Program-made: the position numbers and the translations under genes
Shown here: positions 26,705 to 35,282 of the stretch, in pieces
Layout: each line of letters opens with the position of its first letter
Numbering within the stretch: position 1 is the first letter of the stretch
The notes under the pieces: model-generated
Seen by the model: only the letters and a program-made list of their open reading frames with translations
What the model was told of the DNA's origin: nothing
The model's database searches: none
Assembly: GCF_042684585.1 (NCBI RefSeq)
Contig: NZ_JBHULS010000002.1
Coordinates: 434,001 to 498,000, forward strand
Length of the DNA: 64,000 bases
Origin: Algorimicrobium sediminis
GTDB lineage: Bacteria; Bacteroidota; Bacteroidia; Flavobacteriales; Flavobacteriaceae
Direction: 5' to 3'

Positions 26705-27373
26705 TTACTTTTTACCGCCAACCACTATTACAATTTCGCCTTTTGGTGGTTTGTTGGTGTAATGTTCAAGAACTGCTTTAGCAGTTCCACGAATAGTTTC
26801 TTCAAATCGTTTGGAAAGTTCTCGAGAAACAGAAACAGCCCGATCCTCGCCAAAATATTCACAAAAATGAGTGAGTGTTTTAATTAATTTATGGGGACTC
26901 TCATAAAAAATAATCGTGCGGGTTTCTTCAGCAAGCAGTAGTAATCGGGTTTGGCGTCCTTTTTTTACCGGTAAAAAGCCTTCAAAAACAAATTTATCGT
27001 TTGGCATCCCACTATTTACCAAGGCAGGAACGAATGCGGTTGCACCTGGCAGGCAATCCACTTCAATACCACTTTCAATACAAGCTCTGGTTAAAAGAAA
27101 ACCGGGGTCGGAAATGGCAGGTGTTCCTGCATCGCTAATTAAAGCCATGGTTACACCACTTTTTAATTTAGTAATTAAACCATCAAGTGTTTTGTGCTCA
27201 TTATGCATGTGGTGCGATTGCATGGGCGTTTGAATACTGTAATGGTTTAGCAATTTACCGGATGTCCGGGTATCTTCGGCAAGAATTAAATCGACTGTTT
27301 TTAAAACCTCAACGGCTCTAAAAGTCATATCTTGAAGGTTTCCAATAGGCGTGGGAACAATATAAAGTTTCAT
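26705..27373 (-). CDS. rsmI: 16S rRNA (cytidine-1402 2'-O)-methyltransferase RsmI
   Basis: A 222-residue SAM-dependent tetrapyrrole-methylase-fold enzyme that 2'-O-methylates C1402 of 16S rRNA. The N-terminus is MKLYIVPTPIGNLQDMTFRA, followed by LILAEDTRTSGKLL, the SAM loop LISDAGTPAISDPGF, GATAFVPALVNSG and FEGFLP, then IFYESPHKL and VSRELSKRFEE. All family blocks are present, although the protein is shorter than the E. coli enzyme (no C-terminal extension). The start is ATG 27373, not the in-frame start at 27391. It lies downstream of the conserved unknown gene but is separated from it by a terminator-like hairpin. Confidence 0.92.
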   Translation of the reverse strand: MKLYIVPTPIGNLQDMTFRAVEVLKTVDLILAEDTRTSGKLLNHYSIQTPMQSHHMHNEHKTLDGLITKLKSGVTMALISDAGTPAISDPGFLLTRACIESGIEVDCLPGATAFVPALVNSGMPNDKFVFEGFLPVKKGRQTRLLLLAEETRTIIFYESPHKLIKTLTHFCEYFGEDRAVSVSRELSKRFEETIRGTAKAVLEHYTNKPPKGEIVIVVGGKK

Positions 27374-27389
27374 AACATACAAAGGTTTC

Positions 27390-27434
27390 AACTAAAATAA
27401 AGCACCATTATTAAGTAGGTGCTTTATTTTAGTT
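27390..27434. terminator. Strong 17-bp inverted repeat, probable terminator
   Basis: AACTAAAATAAAGCACC and its exact reverse complement flank an 11-base loop. The A/T-rich ends make it a possible terminator in either direction; here it would end the minus-strand gene at 27482-28216. It sits 17 bases upstream of the rsmI start. Confidence 0.75.
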
Positions 27435-27481
27435 GCAAAGGTATTTTGCATTAAATAGGCAACATTTAGGAACCGGCTTTT

Positions 27482-28216
27482 TTAGTTAAATTTTCGCGCA
27501 ATAAGTTCCATAAAACGCGCTTCAAAATCGGTTTTTCCGTCCCAGTTATTGTAATCTGGTTTTACAATATTAAGAATTAAATGTTCTGCTTCCTCCAAAG
27601 AGTCCAATGTATTTACTTGCGATATTACCCGATTGTAATCGTCTGCAGCACCATTAAACAAGTGTTTTATAAACGCAATTTTATCGTTTAGGCCAATAAC
27701 CAAACCTTTATTAAGTTTATCGTTTAAGGTTTTTTTCTCGGTTGCATCGGTTTTTTTAACCGGTTCAAAAATCGGTTCTGCATCAAAGCCAGCTGTAATA
27801 TCGTCCAGATGTGTTTTATGCACCTTTGTTTTCGAGCTTACCACGGTTTCTATTAGTGTATCCATGGCTTGGGTTTCTTGAGGCATTTGCGCTACCATGT
27901 CTTTAATTTTCTCGATAGCAGGCTCCATAATTTCTTCTTGGTCCGAATCGTCTACATTAATATAGGTTTTATTTTCAAACTCAATGGTATCGCTAACCTT
28001 ATTATTAAAAGCCACATCAAGCATGTCAAAAAACGAAGAATCGTTACCAATGGTTGGAATATCTTCATCAAAATTTTCTCTTGCAAATTTCAAAACCGTT
28101 AGTTTTTCATAAAGTTTAGCCACTTCGGCATGCATTTTATTAATGTCATCTTTTCCTTTTAACTTCAGTATGCTGTGAGCAATACTCATTAATTCAGCTT
28201 CTAATTTCTTCTTCAT
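27482..28216 (-). CDS. Conserved hypothetical protein (flavobacterial)
   Basis: A 244-residue acidic cytosolic protein. The N-terminal 50 residues are helical (EAELMSIAHSILKLKGKDD, INKMHAEVAKLYEKLTVLKF). The middle, about 55-165, is low-complexity and acidic, and the C-terminal 70 residues are a distinct folded block (LVIGLNDKIAFIKHLFNGAA, LDSLEEAEHLILNIVKPDYN). I know it only as an unnamed flavobacterial protein and can name no domain. The split into two ordered ends and a disordered linker suggests an adaptor. It is divergent from tdk. Confidence 0.7.
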   Translation of the reverse strand: MKKKLEAELMSIAHSILKLKGKDDINKMHAEVAKLYEKLTVLKFARENFDEDIPTIGNDSSFFDMLDVAFNNKVSDTIEFENKTYINVDDSDQEEIMEPAIEKIKDMVAQMPQETQAMDTLIETVVSSKTKVHKTHLDDITAGFDAEPIFEPVKKTDATEKKTLNDKLNKGLVIGLNDKIAFIKHLFNGAADDYNRVISQVNTLDSLEEAEHLILNIVKPDYNNWDGKTDFEARFMELIARKFN

Positions 28217-28319
28217 AACTTTTTACCTTTAAGCCTATTTATGCTTTTAATTTTTAATAAATTTACGCCACCTTTATACAAAACGAGCAATCTGTTTGTT
28301 TTAGTGTTAAAATTACAAA

Positions 28320-28976
28320 ATGTTTCTCGAAAATACAGTAAATCATAAAGAACAATTTGGCTGGATAGAAGTTATCTGCGGATCCATGTTTTCTGGTAAA
28401 ACGGAAGAATTAATACGTAGGCTTAAGCGTGCACAGTTTGCAAAACAACGCGTAGAAATTTTTAAACCTACCGTAGATACCCGTTATAACGAAGAGATGG
28501 TGGTGTCGCACGATGCGAATGAAATTAGATCCACGCCCGTTCCTGCCGCCGCCAACATTCCTATTTTGGCAGATGGTTGCGATGTGGTTGGCATAGACGA
28601 GGCCCAATTTTTCGACAACGAAATTGTAAGTGTTTGCAACGCTTTAGCTAATAAAGGTATTCGGGTTATTGTTGCCGGACTGGACATGGATTTTAAGGGG
28701 AATCCATTTGGACCCATGCCCTATTTAATGGCAACTGCAGAATACGTTACAAAAGTACATGCAATATGTACAAAAACAGGAAATTTAGCCCAGTACAGTT
28801 ACCGAAAGTCGCCAAGCGACGATTTAGTGTTACTTGGCGAAGTTGAAGAATACGAACCCTTAAGCCGGGCAGCCTACTTTAAGTGTATGCAACGCGATAG
28901 AGCACGACATGCTGCCTTAAAAAATACCGAAACACCAGACAATAACACCAAAGACACCCATGGAACAAGTGCATGA
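28320..28976 (+). CDS. tdk: Thymidine kinase
   Basis: A 218-residue type II thymidine kinase that phosphorylates thymidine to dTMP in pyrimidine salvage. The P-loop is GSMFSGKTEELIRR, the Walker B-like segment VGIDEAQFFDNE and the lasso region PFGPMPYLMATAEYV. The zinc-lasso cysteines are incomplete: HAICTKTGNLAQYS keeps one Cys of the usual CxxC, and only one Cys (YFKCMQRD) follows. The last 17 bases overlap the start of alr, so the two are translationally coupled. The C-terminal KNTETPDNNTKDTHGTSA is a disordered tail. Confidence 0.92.
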   Translation: MFLENTVNHKEQFGWIEVICGSMFSGKTEELIRRLKRAQFAKQRVEIFKPTVDTRYNEEMVVSHDANEIRSTPVPAAANIPILADGCDVVGIDEAQFFDNEIVSVCNALANKGIRVIVAGLDMDFKGNPFGPMPYLMATAEYVTKVHAICTKTGNLAQYSYRKSPSDDLVLLGEVEEYEPLSRAAYFKCMQRDRARHAALKNTETPDNNTKDTHGTSA

Positions 28977-30066
28977 AACCGTTCTTGAAATAGACCTAAA
29001 GGCCTTAAAGCACAATTTCCAATATTTAAAAACACGGGTACAGCCCAACACCAAAGTTTTAGCAGTTGTAAAAGCCTTTGCTTATGGTAATGATGCCGCT
29101 GAAATAGCCCGCTATTTAGAAAACCTAGAGGTAGATTATTTTGCCGTAGCCTATACCCAAGAAGGTGTGGCCTTGCGCGATGCTGGCATAAAAACCCCTA
29201 TTTTGGTACTACATCCACAATCGGCCAATTTTAAAACACTTATTGCCCGTTGTTTAGAACCTAGTTTGTACAGCCATTTTGTGTTACGCGAATTTATAGC
29301 CGTTGCCGAAGCTGAAAAACAACACCACTACCCCGTTCATATTAAATTTAACACAGGCTTAAATCGTTTAGGTTTTGACCCTCAAGACGTTGCTAGCGTT
29401 GTAACAAGTTTAAAAAAGACCGAAAGTGTAATAGCTAAATCTATTTTTTCGCATTTGGCTGCAAGCGAAGACTTACGCGAAAAATTATTTACCAACAACC
29501 AAATTAAAACCTTTACAAGTATTTCTGAAACCTTTACAGCTGCCATTGGCTACAAACCAATGCTGCATTTGTGTAATACCTCTGGTATTTTAAATTACCC
29601 AGAAGCTCATTTTGATATGGTTCGTTCGGGTATTGGTTTATATGGCTTTGGCAATTCGGAAAAAGAGGATGTTCATTTTAAACCCATAGCGAGTTTAAAA
29701 ACAATTATTTCTCAAATTCATACCATACCTAAAGGTGCTAGTGTTGGTTATAATCGTGCTTTTATAGCTTCAAAAAAAACAACAACCGCCACCATTCCTA
29801 TTGGTCATGCAGACGGTATTGGAAGGCAATACGGCAATGGCAAGGCTTGCGTATTTGTAAACAATAAACCCGCGCCCATAATTGGAAACGTGTGTATGGA
29901 CATGATTATGATTGATATTACAGGTATTTCCTGCCAAGAAGGCGACGAAGTTATTGTATTCAACCAAGCACATACGGCTCATAGTTTTGCACAAGGCGTA
30001 AATAGCATTTCCTACGAAATTATAACGGCTATTTCCCAACGTGTAAAACGTGTTTTTCTAAAATAA
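28960..30066 (+). CDS. alr: Alanine racemase
   Basis: A 368-residue PLP enzyme interconverting L- and D-alanine for peptidoglycan. The PLP lysine is K38 in VVKAFAYGND, a variant of the common KANAYGHG. The catalytic Tyr is Y264 in SVGYNRAF. Also seen: HIKFNTGLNRLGF, MVRSGIGLYGF and NVCMDMIMID, all family-typical. The ATG is inside the last codons of tdk. Regulation is unclear, since no promoter of its own was found. Confidence 0.93.
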   Translation: MEQVHETVLEIDLKALKHNFQYLKTRVQPNTKVLAVVKAFAYGNDAAEIARYLENLEVDYFAVAYTQEGVALRDAGIKTPILVLHPQSANFKTLIARCLEPSLYSHFVLREFIAVAEAEKQHHYPVHIKFNTGLNRLGFDPQDVASVVTSLKKTESVIAKSIFSHLAASEDLREKLFTNNQIKTFTSISETFTAAIGYKPMLHLCNTSGILNYPEAHFDMVRSGIGLYGFGNSEKEDVHFKPIASLKTIISQIHTIPKGASVGYNRAFIASKKTTTATIPIGHADGIGRQYGNGKACVFVNNKPAPIIGNVCMDMIMIDITGISCQEGDEVIVFNQAHTAHSFAQGVNSISYEIITAISQRVKRVFLK

Positions 30067-30140
30067 TAGCGTGCTTTTGTATCATTTTTCCATCTTTTTT
30101 TTAATTTAGAATGCTAGTAACTAACCAAAAACATTTTAAC

Positions 30141-30545
30141 ATGCTAAAAGAATTTAAAACATTTGCCATGAAAGGCAATCTGGTAGATATTGCCGTTGCC
30201 TTTGTAATGGGTGCTGCCTTTAACAAAGTAGTGTCCTCTTTAACCGGCGGTATTGTTTCGCCATTAATAGGTCTTATTTTTAAATCGGATTTTAAAGACT
30301 TAAAATACGTTATAACCCCTGAAACAGTAACCGAAACTGGCGAAAAAATAGACGAAGTAGCCGTTTTATATGGCGAGTTTTTAACCAATGTTATCGATTT
30401 TATAATAGTGGCATTTGTTATGTTTTTGCTTATAAAAGGTATTAACGCGTTAAAGAAAAAAGAAAAACCAGCTCCTGCTGCGCCCAAAGGACCAACAGAT
30501 ATCGAGCTACTTCAAGAAATACGCGATTTATTAAAAAAACAATAA
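30141..30545 (+). CDS. mscL: Large-conductance mechanosensitive channel MscL
   Basis: A 134-residue two-helix membrane channel that opens under osmotic downshock. The first helix is MKGNLVDIAVAFVMGAAFNK-VVSSL, with the gate-region GN and AVAFVMGAAF; the periplasmic loop is KSDFKDLKYVI and the second helix is FLTNVIDFIIVAFVMFLLIK. The C-terminal helix has KKKEKPAPAAPKGPTDIELL and EIRDLLKKQ, as in the pentameric bundle. ATG 30141 begins the conserved LKEFKTFAMKGN; an in-frame ATG at 30111 adds ten residues and is less likely. Confidence 0.93.
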   Translation: MLKEFKTFAMKGNLVDIAVAFVMGAAFNKVVSSLTGGIVSPLIGLIFKSDFKDLKYVITPETVTETGEKIDEVAVLYGEFLTNVIDFIIVAFVMFLLIKGINALKKKEKPAPAAPKGPTDIELLQEIRDLLKKQ

Positions 30546-30577
30546 GTAGTAACCGCTACACTGTATATTCTAACCCT

Positions 30578-30607
30578 AAACCACTTCTATTAAGAAGTGG
30601 TTTTTTT
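30578..30607 (+). terminator. Terminator of mscL
   Basis: AAACCACTTCT / AGAAGTGGTTT stem with a four-base loop, followed by TTTTTTT. Confidence 0.9.
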
Positions 30608-30642
30608 ATGCTTTAATTAAAATAAAAGCGCCTATTATTAGT

Positions 30643-30650
30643 TAGTTTTG
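30643..30650 (+). promoter_or_regulatory. Minus-10-like box of asd
   Basis: TAGTTTTG fits TAnnTTTG and lies 16 bases before ATG 30667. Confidence 0.5.
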
Positions 30651-30666
30651 TAAAAAATATCCTTTT

Positions 30667-31656
30667 ATGAAAGTTGCAATTGTTGGTGCCACAGGTATGG
30701 TTGGTCAGGTTATGTTACAAGTTTTACAGGAACGCCAATTTCCAGTAAGCACCTTAATTCCGGTTGCTTCAGAAAAATCGGTAGGAAAAGAGGTTCTGTT
30801 TAACGGCAAATCCTGTAAAGTAGTTAATTTGGAAACAGCTTTGGCGGAAAAACCAGACATTGCCTTGTTTTCGGCGGGTGGTGAAACCTCCAAACTTTGG
30901 GCGCCAAAATTTGCTGCCAGAGGCACCACGGTAATTGATAACTCATCGGCCTGGCGCATGGACCAAGCTGTTAAACTTATTGTGCCAGAAATTAATGCGC
31001 ACCTACTAACAGCCCAGGACAAAATTATTGCCAATCCCAACTGCTCTACCATCCAAATGGTATTGGTTTTAGCGCCACTTCATCATAAATACCGCATAAA
31101 GCGTGTAGTGGTTTCTACATACCAATCTATTACTGGAACTGGCTTAAAAGCTGTACAACAGCTGGAAAATGAAATGGCTGGTATACAAGGCGCTATGGCT
31201 TATCCGTATCCAATTCATAAAAATGCGTTGCCTCATTGCGATGTTTTTGAAGACAATGGCTACACCAAAGAAGAAATGAAACTGGTGCGCGAAACCCAAA
31301 AAATTTTAAACGATGCCTCAATAGCCGTAACAGCAACAGCTGTAAGAATTCCCACCTCGGGGGGGCACAGCGAATCGGTTAATGTGGCCTTTGAAAACGA
31401 CTTTACGTTAACGGATATCAGACAACTTTTAAAGGAAACCGAAGGTGTTATTTTACAAGATAATACCGATGTCAATACCTACCCCATGCCTATTTATGCG
31501 CAAGGAAAAGATGCCGTTTTTGTAGGAAGAATACGCCGAGACGAATCGCAAGCCAATTCTTTAAATATGTGGATAGTTGCCGATAATCTCCGAAAAGGCG
31601 CTGCAACAAATACCGTTCAAATTGCAGAATACCTACTAAAAAACACCTTGGTGTAA
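30667..31656 (+). CDS. asd: Aspartate-semialdehyde dehydrogenase
   Basis: A 329-residue NADP enzyme that reduces aspartyl phosphate to aspartate semialdehyde in lysine, threonine, methionine and diaminopimelate synthesis. The nucleotide loop is VGATGMVGQVML, then TTVIDNSSAWRMD, the catalytic Cys in ANPNCSTIQMV, the QSITGTGLKAV region and the catalytic His in PTSGGHSESV. All active-site residues are present at normal spacing. It is monocistronic behind the mscL terminator. Confidence 0.95.
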   Translation: MKVAIVGATGMVGQVMLQVLQERQFPVSTLIPVASEKSVGKEVLFNGKSCKVVNLETALAEKPDIALFSAGGETSKLWAPKFAARGTTVIDNSSAWRMDQAVKLIVPEINAHLLTAQDKIIANPNCSTIQMVLVLAPLHHKYRIKRVVVSTYQSITGTGLKAVQQLENEMAGIQGAMAYPYPIHKNALPHCDVFEDNGYTKEEMKLVRETQKILNDASIAVTATAVRIPTSGGHSESVNVAFENDFTLTDIRQLLKETEGVILQDNTDVNTYPMPIYAQGKDAVFVGRIRRDESQANSLNMWIVADNLRKGAATNTVQIAEYLLKNTLV

Positions 31657-31746
31657 TTAAAATACAATACCAGATAGTGTTTTTTACATAATAGGCAATT
31701 ATTTGTGATTTTTTTTCATAAATTGCTACCTGTTTTATAGCTAATT

Positions 31747-33111
31747 ATGAAAAGAAAATACGATTACCTACACCTTATTTGCTTTATATTATTGCTAGGT
31801 TGTAGTTCTGAAGACACCGAATATGTGCCTTTACAAATACAAACCAACCCAGATGCTGTGCAAGTTTATCAAAACAGTTATGTGGATATATCGTTATTTG
31901 CAAACGATGCCAACATTCCCGAAACCGGCACCTTACGCCTTACCAACCCCAATCATGGTTCGGTAAGCATCCTTAATAACAACACGCCCAACAACCCCAA
32001 GGACGATATTGTTCGGTTTACAGCTACCGGTAATTTTACAGGAACAGACAGCTTTGTTTATACCATTTGTACCACCAATAATACCTGTGCTACAGAAACT
32101 GTAACGGTTACTATTTTACCGCCAACGCCGGTTGTATACAACCCAGAGGCATTACCATATCCAAAATTATCTGATTATAATTTCTTTAAAGGCGAATTAA
32201 AAAATTTAGAGCCCGTATCCGGGGTCGTGCCATACGATTTAAATTCGCCTTTATTTAGTGATTACGCACACAAAAAACGATTTGTTTGGATGCCAAACGG
32301 AACAAAAGCAACCTATAATTCGGATTTTACACCTTTAGATTTTCCCGTTGGTGCTTTTCTAATTAAAAGCTTTTATTACGACAACGTACTCCCAAACAAC
32401 GCTACTAAAATTATTGAAACCCGACTTATGTATTTTACCGAATCGGGATGGGAGTTTGCTAAATACATTTGGAATGAGGAGCAAACAGACGCCACCTTTA
32501 GCAACGAAGGCGCTGTTGTAAATATTAATTGGAGCGAGGCAGGAACCACAAAAAGTGTAGACTATAGGGTACCATCTCGAGCAGAATGCTTTACCTGCCA
32601 TAACAAATTTGGCACGCCCATACCAATAGGGCCCAAGCCTCAAAACTTAAACAAGAATTATACCTATGCAGACGGCACCGCTAACCAGCTACAAAAATGG
32701 GCCGAATCTGGGTATTTAGACCCCAATTATCCGGGCTCCATAAATTCAACCGTAGCCTGGGATGATACCCTTGAGCCCCTGGAACTTCGTGCACGGTCCT
32801 ATATAGATATTAATTGTGCGCATTGCCATTCTGAAGAAAGTTATTGCGAGTACCGCCCCATGCGCTTTGCCTTTAACGAAACAGAACTAGATAGTAATTT
32901 AGGTATTTGTGTGGAACCAGACACAAATATTGGAAGTGCTTATACACATATTATAAGTCCAGGCAATCCAAGCGCTTCGGTAGCCTTTTTCAGAATGAGC
33001 TCTGTTGAAGAACAATACCGCATGCCTATAATTGGGCGTACTTTGCAGCATACGGAAGGGGTAGCTTTAATTGAAGACTGGATTAATAGCCTAACAAACC
33101 GCTGCGACTAA
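31747..33111 (+). CDS. Diheme c-type cytochrome-like lipoprotein (HNE_0200-like)
   Basis: A 454-residue lipoprotein: signal and lipobox LLLGC at residues 16-20. An Ig/cadherin-like domain at about 32-120 (NSYVDISLFANDANIPE, NPKDDIVRFTATGNFTGTD, FVYTICTTNNTC) precedes a region with LPYPKLSDYNFFKGEL and FSDYAHKKRFVWMPNG, resembling the HNE_0200 (SO2930-type) protein family. Two CxxCH heme motifs are present, CFTCHN and CAHCHS, at roughly residues 283 and 357. It should sit in the envelope as an electron carrier or oxidoreductase. The next gene, a secreted ASPIC/UnbV protein, starts 43 bases later, so they may act together. Confidence 0.8.
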   Translation: MKRKYDYLHLICFILLLGCSSEDTEYVPLQIQTNPDAVQVYQNSYVDISLFANDANIPETGTLRLTNPNHGSVSILNNNTPNNPKDDIVRFTATGNFTGTDSFVYTICTTNNTCATETVTVTILPPTPVVYNPEALPYPKLSDYNFFKGELKNLEPVSGVVPYDLNSPLFSDYAHKKRFVWMPNGTKATYNSDFTPLDFPVGAFLIKSFYYDNVLPNNATKIIETRLMYFTESGWEFAKYIWNEEQTDATFSNEGAVVNINWSEAGTTKSVDYRVPSRAECFTCHNKFGTPIPIGPKPQNLNKNYTYADGTANQLQKWAESGYLDPNYPGSINSTVAWDDTLEPLELRARSYIDINCAHCHSEESYCEYRPMRFAFNETELDSNLGICVEPDTNIGSAYTHIISPGNPSASVAFFRMSSVEEQYRMPIIGRTLQHTEGVALIEDWINSLTNRCD

Positions 33112-33154
33112 CAAAAAAATGGCCCCTTAAAACTAAATAATAAAAACAACACTT

Positions 33155-35212
33155 ATGAAAACAAAACTACTTTTCCTTATCTGCCTATCTGCAGCAACTG
33201 CCTTTGCGCAAACAAGTTCCAATACTTGTGTTGAAGCAGAGACGGCTTCTGCTCTAACACAACCGGGCATTTATTCCGTAGCTAGTATTGATGGCAGCCA
33301 AGCACCTAATTTAATTTGCGACGGGAGCACCGTTGTAGCGTCTTTAGGCGAGTGGTTCACTTACACACCGTCGTCAGATACCTATTTAACGGTTTCAACA
33401 GATTTAGACCAAAACTCGGGAGGCGATACACGTGTGCACATTTACAGTGGTACCTGTGCAGCACTTGTTTGCGAAGGAGGCGATGACGATAGCGGAACCG
33501 GTTTCTTATCCATTGTATCTGTTTACGCCGCAGCTGGCGAAACTTATTATATAGCTTTCGATAACCGTTGGAATGCTAGCGGTTTCGATTTTCAAATTTC
33601 AGAAAGCGAACCACCACCACCACCACCTGTAAATTTTAGCACGAGCAATTTGGCAACAACGGGTTCTAACCGTGCTATTGTTGATATGAATGGGGATCAT
33701 TTAGACGATATCGTTTCAGTAAACAACACCAACATCAATATTTTTGAACAACAAGCATCCGGAGGATTCCAAGAAATAAATATTGAAACCACCTCGGCAA
33801 ACTTTACCCCGTCATGGAGTTTATCGGCAGCCGATTATAATGCCGATGGTTTTACCGACTTATTATATGGTGGTGGAAATGGCGTTACCTTTATGCGCTC
33901 TAATGGCGATGGTAGTTTTACCGAAGTATCTGGTTCCGAGTACGTGTTTTCGCAGCGCTCTAACTTTATAGATATTAATAACGATGGCCATTTGGACGCC
34001 TTTGTTTGTCATGATGTAGAGCCTAACGTATATTATATTAACGACGGTGCGGGCAACTTAACCTTTTACCAAGGCGAAGACTCTGAAGGTGTACCAACAG
34101 GACTTGGGTTATACCCTTCAGGTGGAAATTATGGGTCTATTTGGATAGATTATGACAACGACCGCAATCAAGATATGTTTATTGCTAAATGTGGCGGCGA
34201 AGTAGCACGACGTTTAAACGAAATGCATAAAAATAATGGCGATGGTACGTATACCGAAGTTGCTGCCCAATTAAATTTAGCCGACCCAATGCAAACATGG
34301 TCTGCTGCCTGGGGCGATTTTGACAACGATGGCGATATGGATGTATTTGTTGGTGCTAGCTCTGGCACACACAAAATGTTGCGGAATGATTTAAGCGTAG
34401 ATACCAACGGCAACACCACAGTTAGCTTTACCGATGTTACCGCCTCCTCTGGTGTAAATATTTTAACCGATACGGGCATTGAAAATGTAACCTATGACTT
34501 TGATAATGACGGGTATTTAGATATTGCTTCCAATGGTAATATTTTATTTGGAAATGGCGATTTAACCTTTTTCTTAATAGAAAATGTATTTCCTGGTGGT
34601 AATGGCTCTTTTGGCGATTTAAATAACGATGGTTTTATAGATAGTTTTGACGAAGGCACCGTGTATATGAACGATGGCAACGCTAATAACTGGATTAGTA
34701 TTTGTACCATTGGTACCGAAGGTTTTAGCAATATAAACGGTATTGGCGCGCGCGTGGAGTTGCACACACCTTCTGGCGTCCAAATTCGCGATGTACGCAG
34801 TGGTGAAGGATTTCGATTTATGAGTACCTTAAACACACATTTTGGTCTAGGATCAGAAACAACCATTAACAATATAATTATTTATTGGCCTTCAGGCGTT
34901 GTTGATAATATTGAAAACCCTGGCATTAATCAGAAACTGTGCATTACAGAAGGAGAAGCATTAACCGTTGCCGATAATACTCTTGACACTTTAAAAATTC
35001 ACCCTAATCCGGTAGCAGAAACCTTGTTTGTTTCTGCTCCAGTAAGCTTAATTGGTAAAATTGCTACCGTTTTTGATGTAAATGGAAAAAAAGTTTTAAA
35101 CACTAAATTGCAAGAAAATGCATTAAATGTGTCAAAACTACCATCTGGATTTTATATTTTACGTCTAGAATCTAATGGCCGCCAAATAAGCAGAAAGTTC
35201 TTAAAAGAGTAA
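33155..35212 (+). CDS. Type IX-secreted FG-GAP/VCBS and ASPIC/UnbV protein
   Basis: A 685-residue secreted protein: signal peptide (MKTKLLFLICLSAATAFA), a carbohydrate-binding-like pre-domain at about 20-150, then FG-GAP/VCBS calcium repeats (VDMNGDHLDDIVSV, ADYNADGFTDLLYGGG, IDINNDGHLDAFV, GDFDNDGDMDVFVG, YDFDNDGYLDIASNG, GDLNNDGFIDSFD) forming a propeller at about 160-520. It continues with an ASPIC/UnbV domain (IGARVELHTPSG, RSGEGFRFMST, HFGLGSETTI, IIYWPSGV) and a type A Por sorting domain (HPNPVAETLFVS, VFDVNGKKVL, SGFYILRLES, SRKFLKE). Each repeat's DxDxDGxxD loop should bind Ca2+. It follows the diheme gene by 43 bases and is closed by a terminator. Confidence 0.88.
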   Translation: MKTKLLFLICLSAATAFAQTSSNTCVEAETASALTQPGIYSVASIDGSQAPNLICDGSTVVASLGEWFTYTPSSDTYLTVSTDLDQNSGGDTRVHIYSGTCAALVCEGGDDDSGTGFLSIVSVYAAAGETYYIAFDNRWNASGFDFQISESEPPPPPPVNFSTSNLATTGSNRAIVDMNGDHLDDIVSVNNTNINIFEQQASGGFQEINIETTSANFTPSWSLSAADYNADGFTDLLYGGGNGVTFMRSNGDGSFTEVSGSEYVFSQRSNFIDINNDGHLDAFVCHDVEPNVYYINDGAGNLTFYQGEDSEGVPTGLGLYPSGGNYGSIWIDYDNDRNQDMFIAKCGGEVARRLNEMHKNNGDGTYTEVAAQLNLADPMQTWSAAWGDFDNDGDMDVFVGASSGTHKMLRNDLSVDTNGNTTVSFTDVTASSGVNILTDTGIENVTYDFDNDGYLDIASNGNILFGNGDLTFFLIENVFPGGNGSFGDLNNDGFIDSFDEGTVYMNDGNANNWISICTIGTEGFSNINGIGARVELHTPSGVQIRDVRSGEGFRFMSTLNTHFGLGSETTINNIIIYWPSGVVDNIENPGINQKLCITEGEALTVADNTLDTLKIHPNPVAETLFVSAPVSLIGKIATVFDVNGKKVLNTKLQENALNVSKLPSGFYILRLESNGRQISRKFLKE

Positions 35213-35231
35213 TACGTATAACACGCCATAT

Positions 35232-35266
35232 AAAATCGCCTCTCCTATCAAGAGGCGATTTTTTTT
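35232..35266 (+). terminator. Terminator of the ASPIC/UnbV gene
   Basis: AAAATCGCCTCT / AGAGGCGATTTT stem with a seven-base loop, then T-run. Confidence 0.9.
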
Positions 35267-35270
35267 ACTG

Positions 35271-35278
35271 TATTTTTG
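35271..35278 (+). promoter_or_regulatory. Minus-10-like box of the ABC ATPase gene
   Basis: TATTTTTG ends four bases before ATG 35283, so a transcript from it would have almost no leader. Confidence 0.4.
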
Positions 35279-35282
35279 TAGG

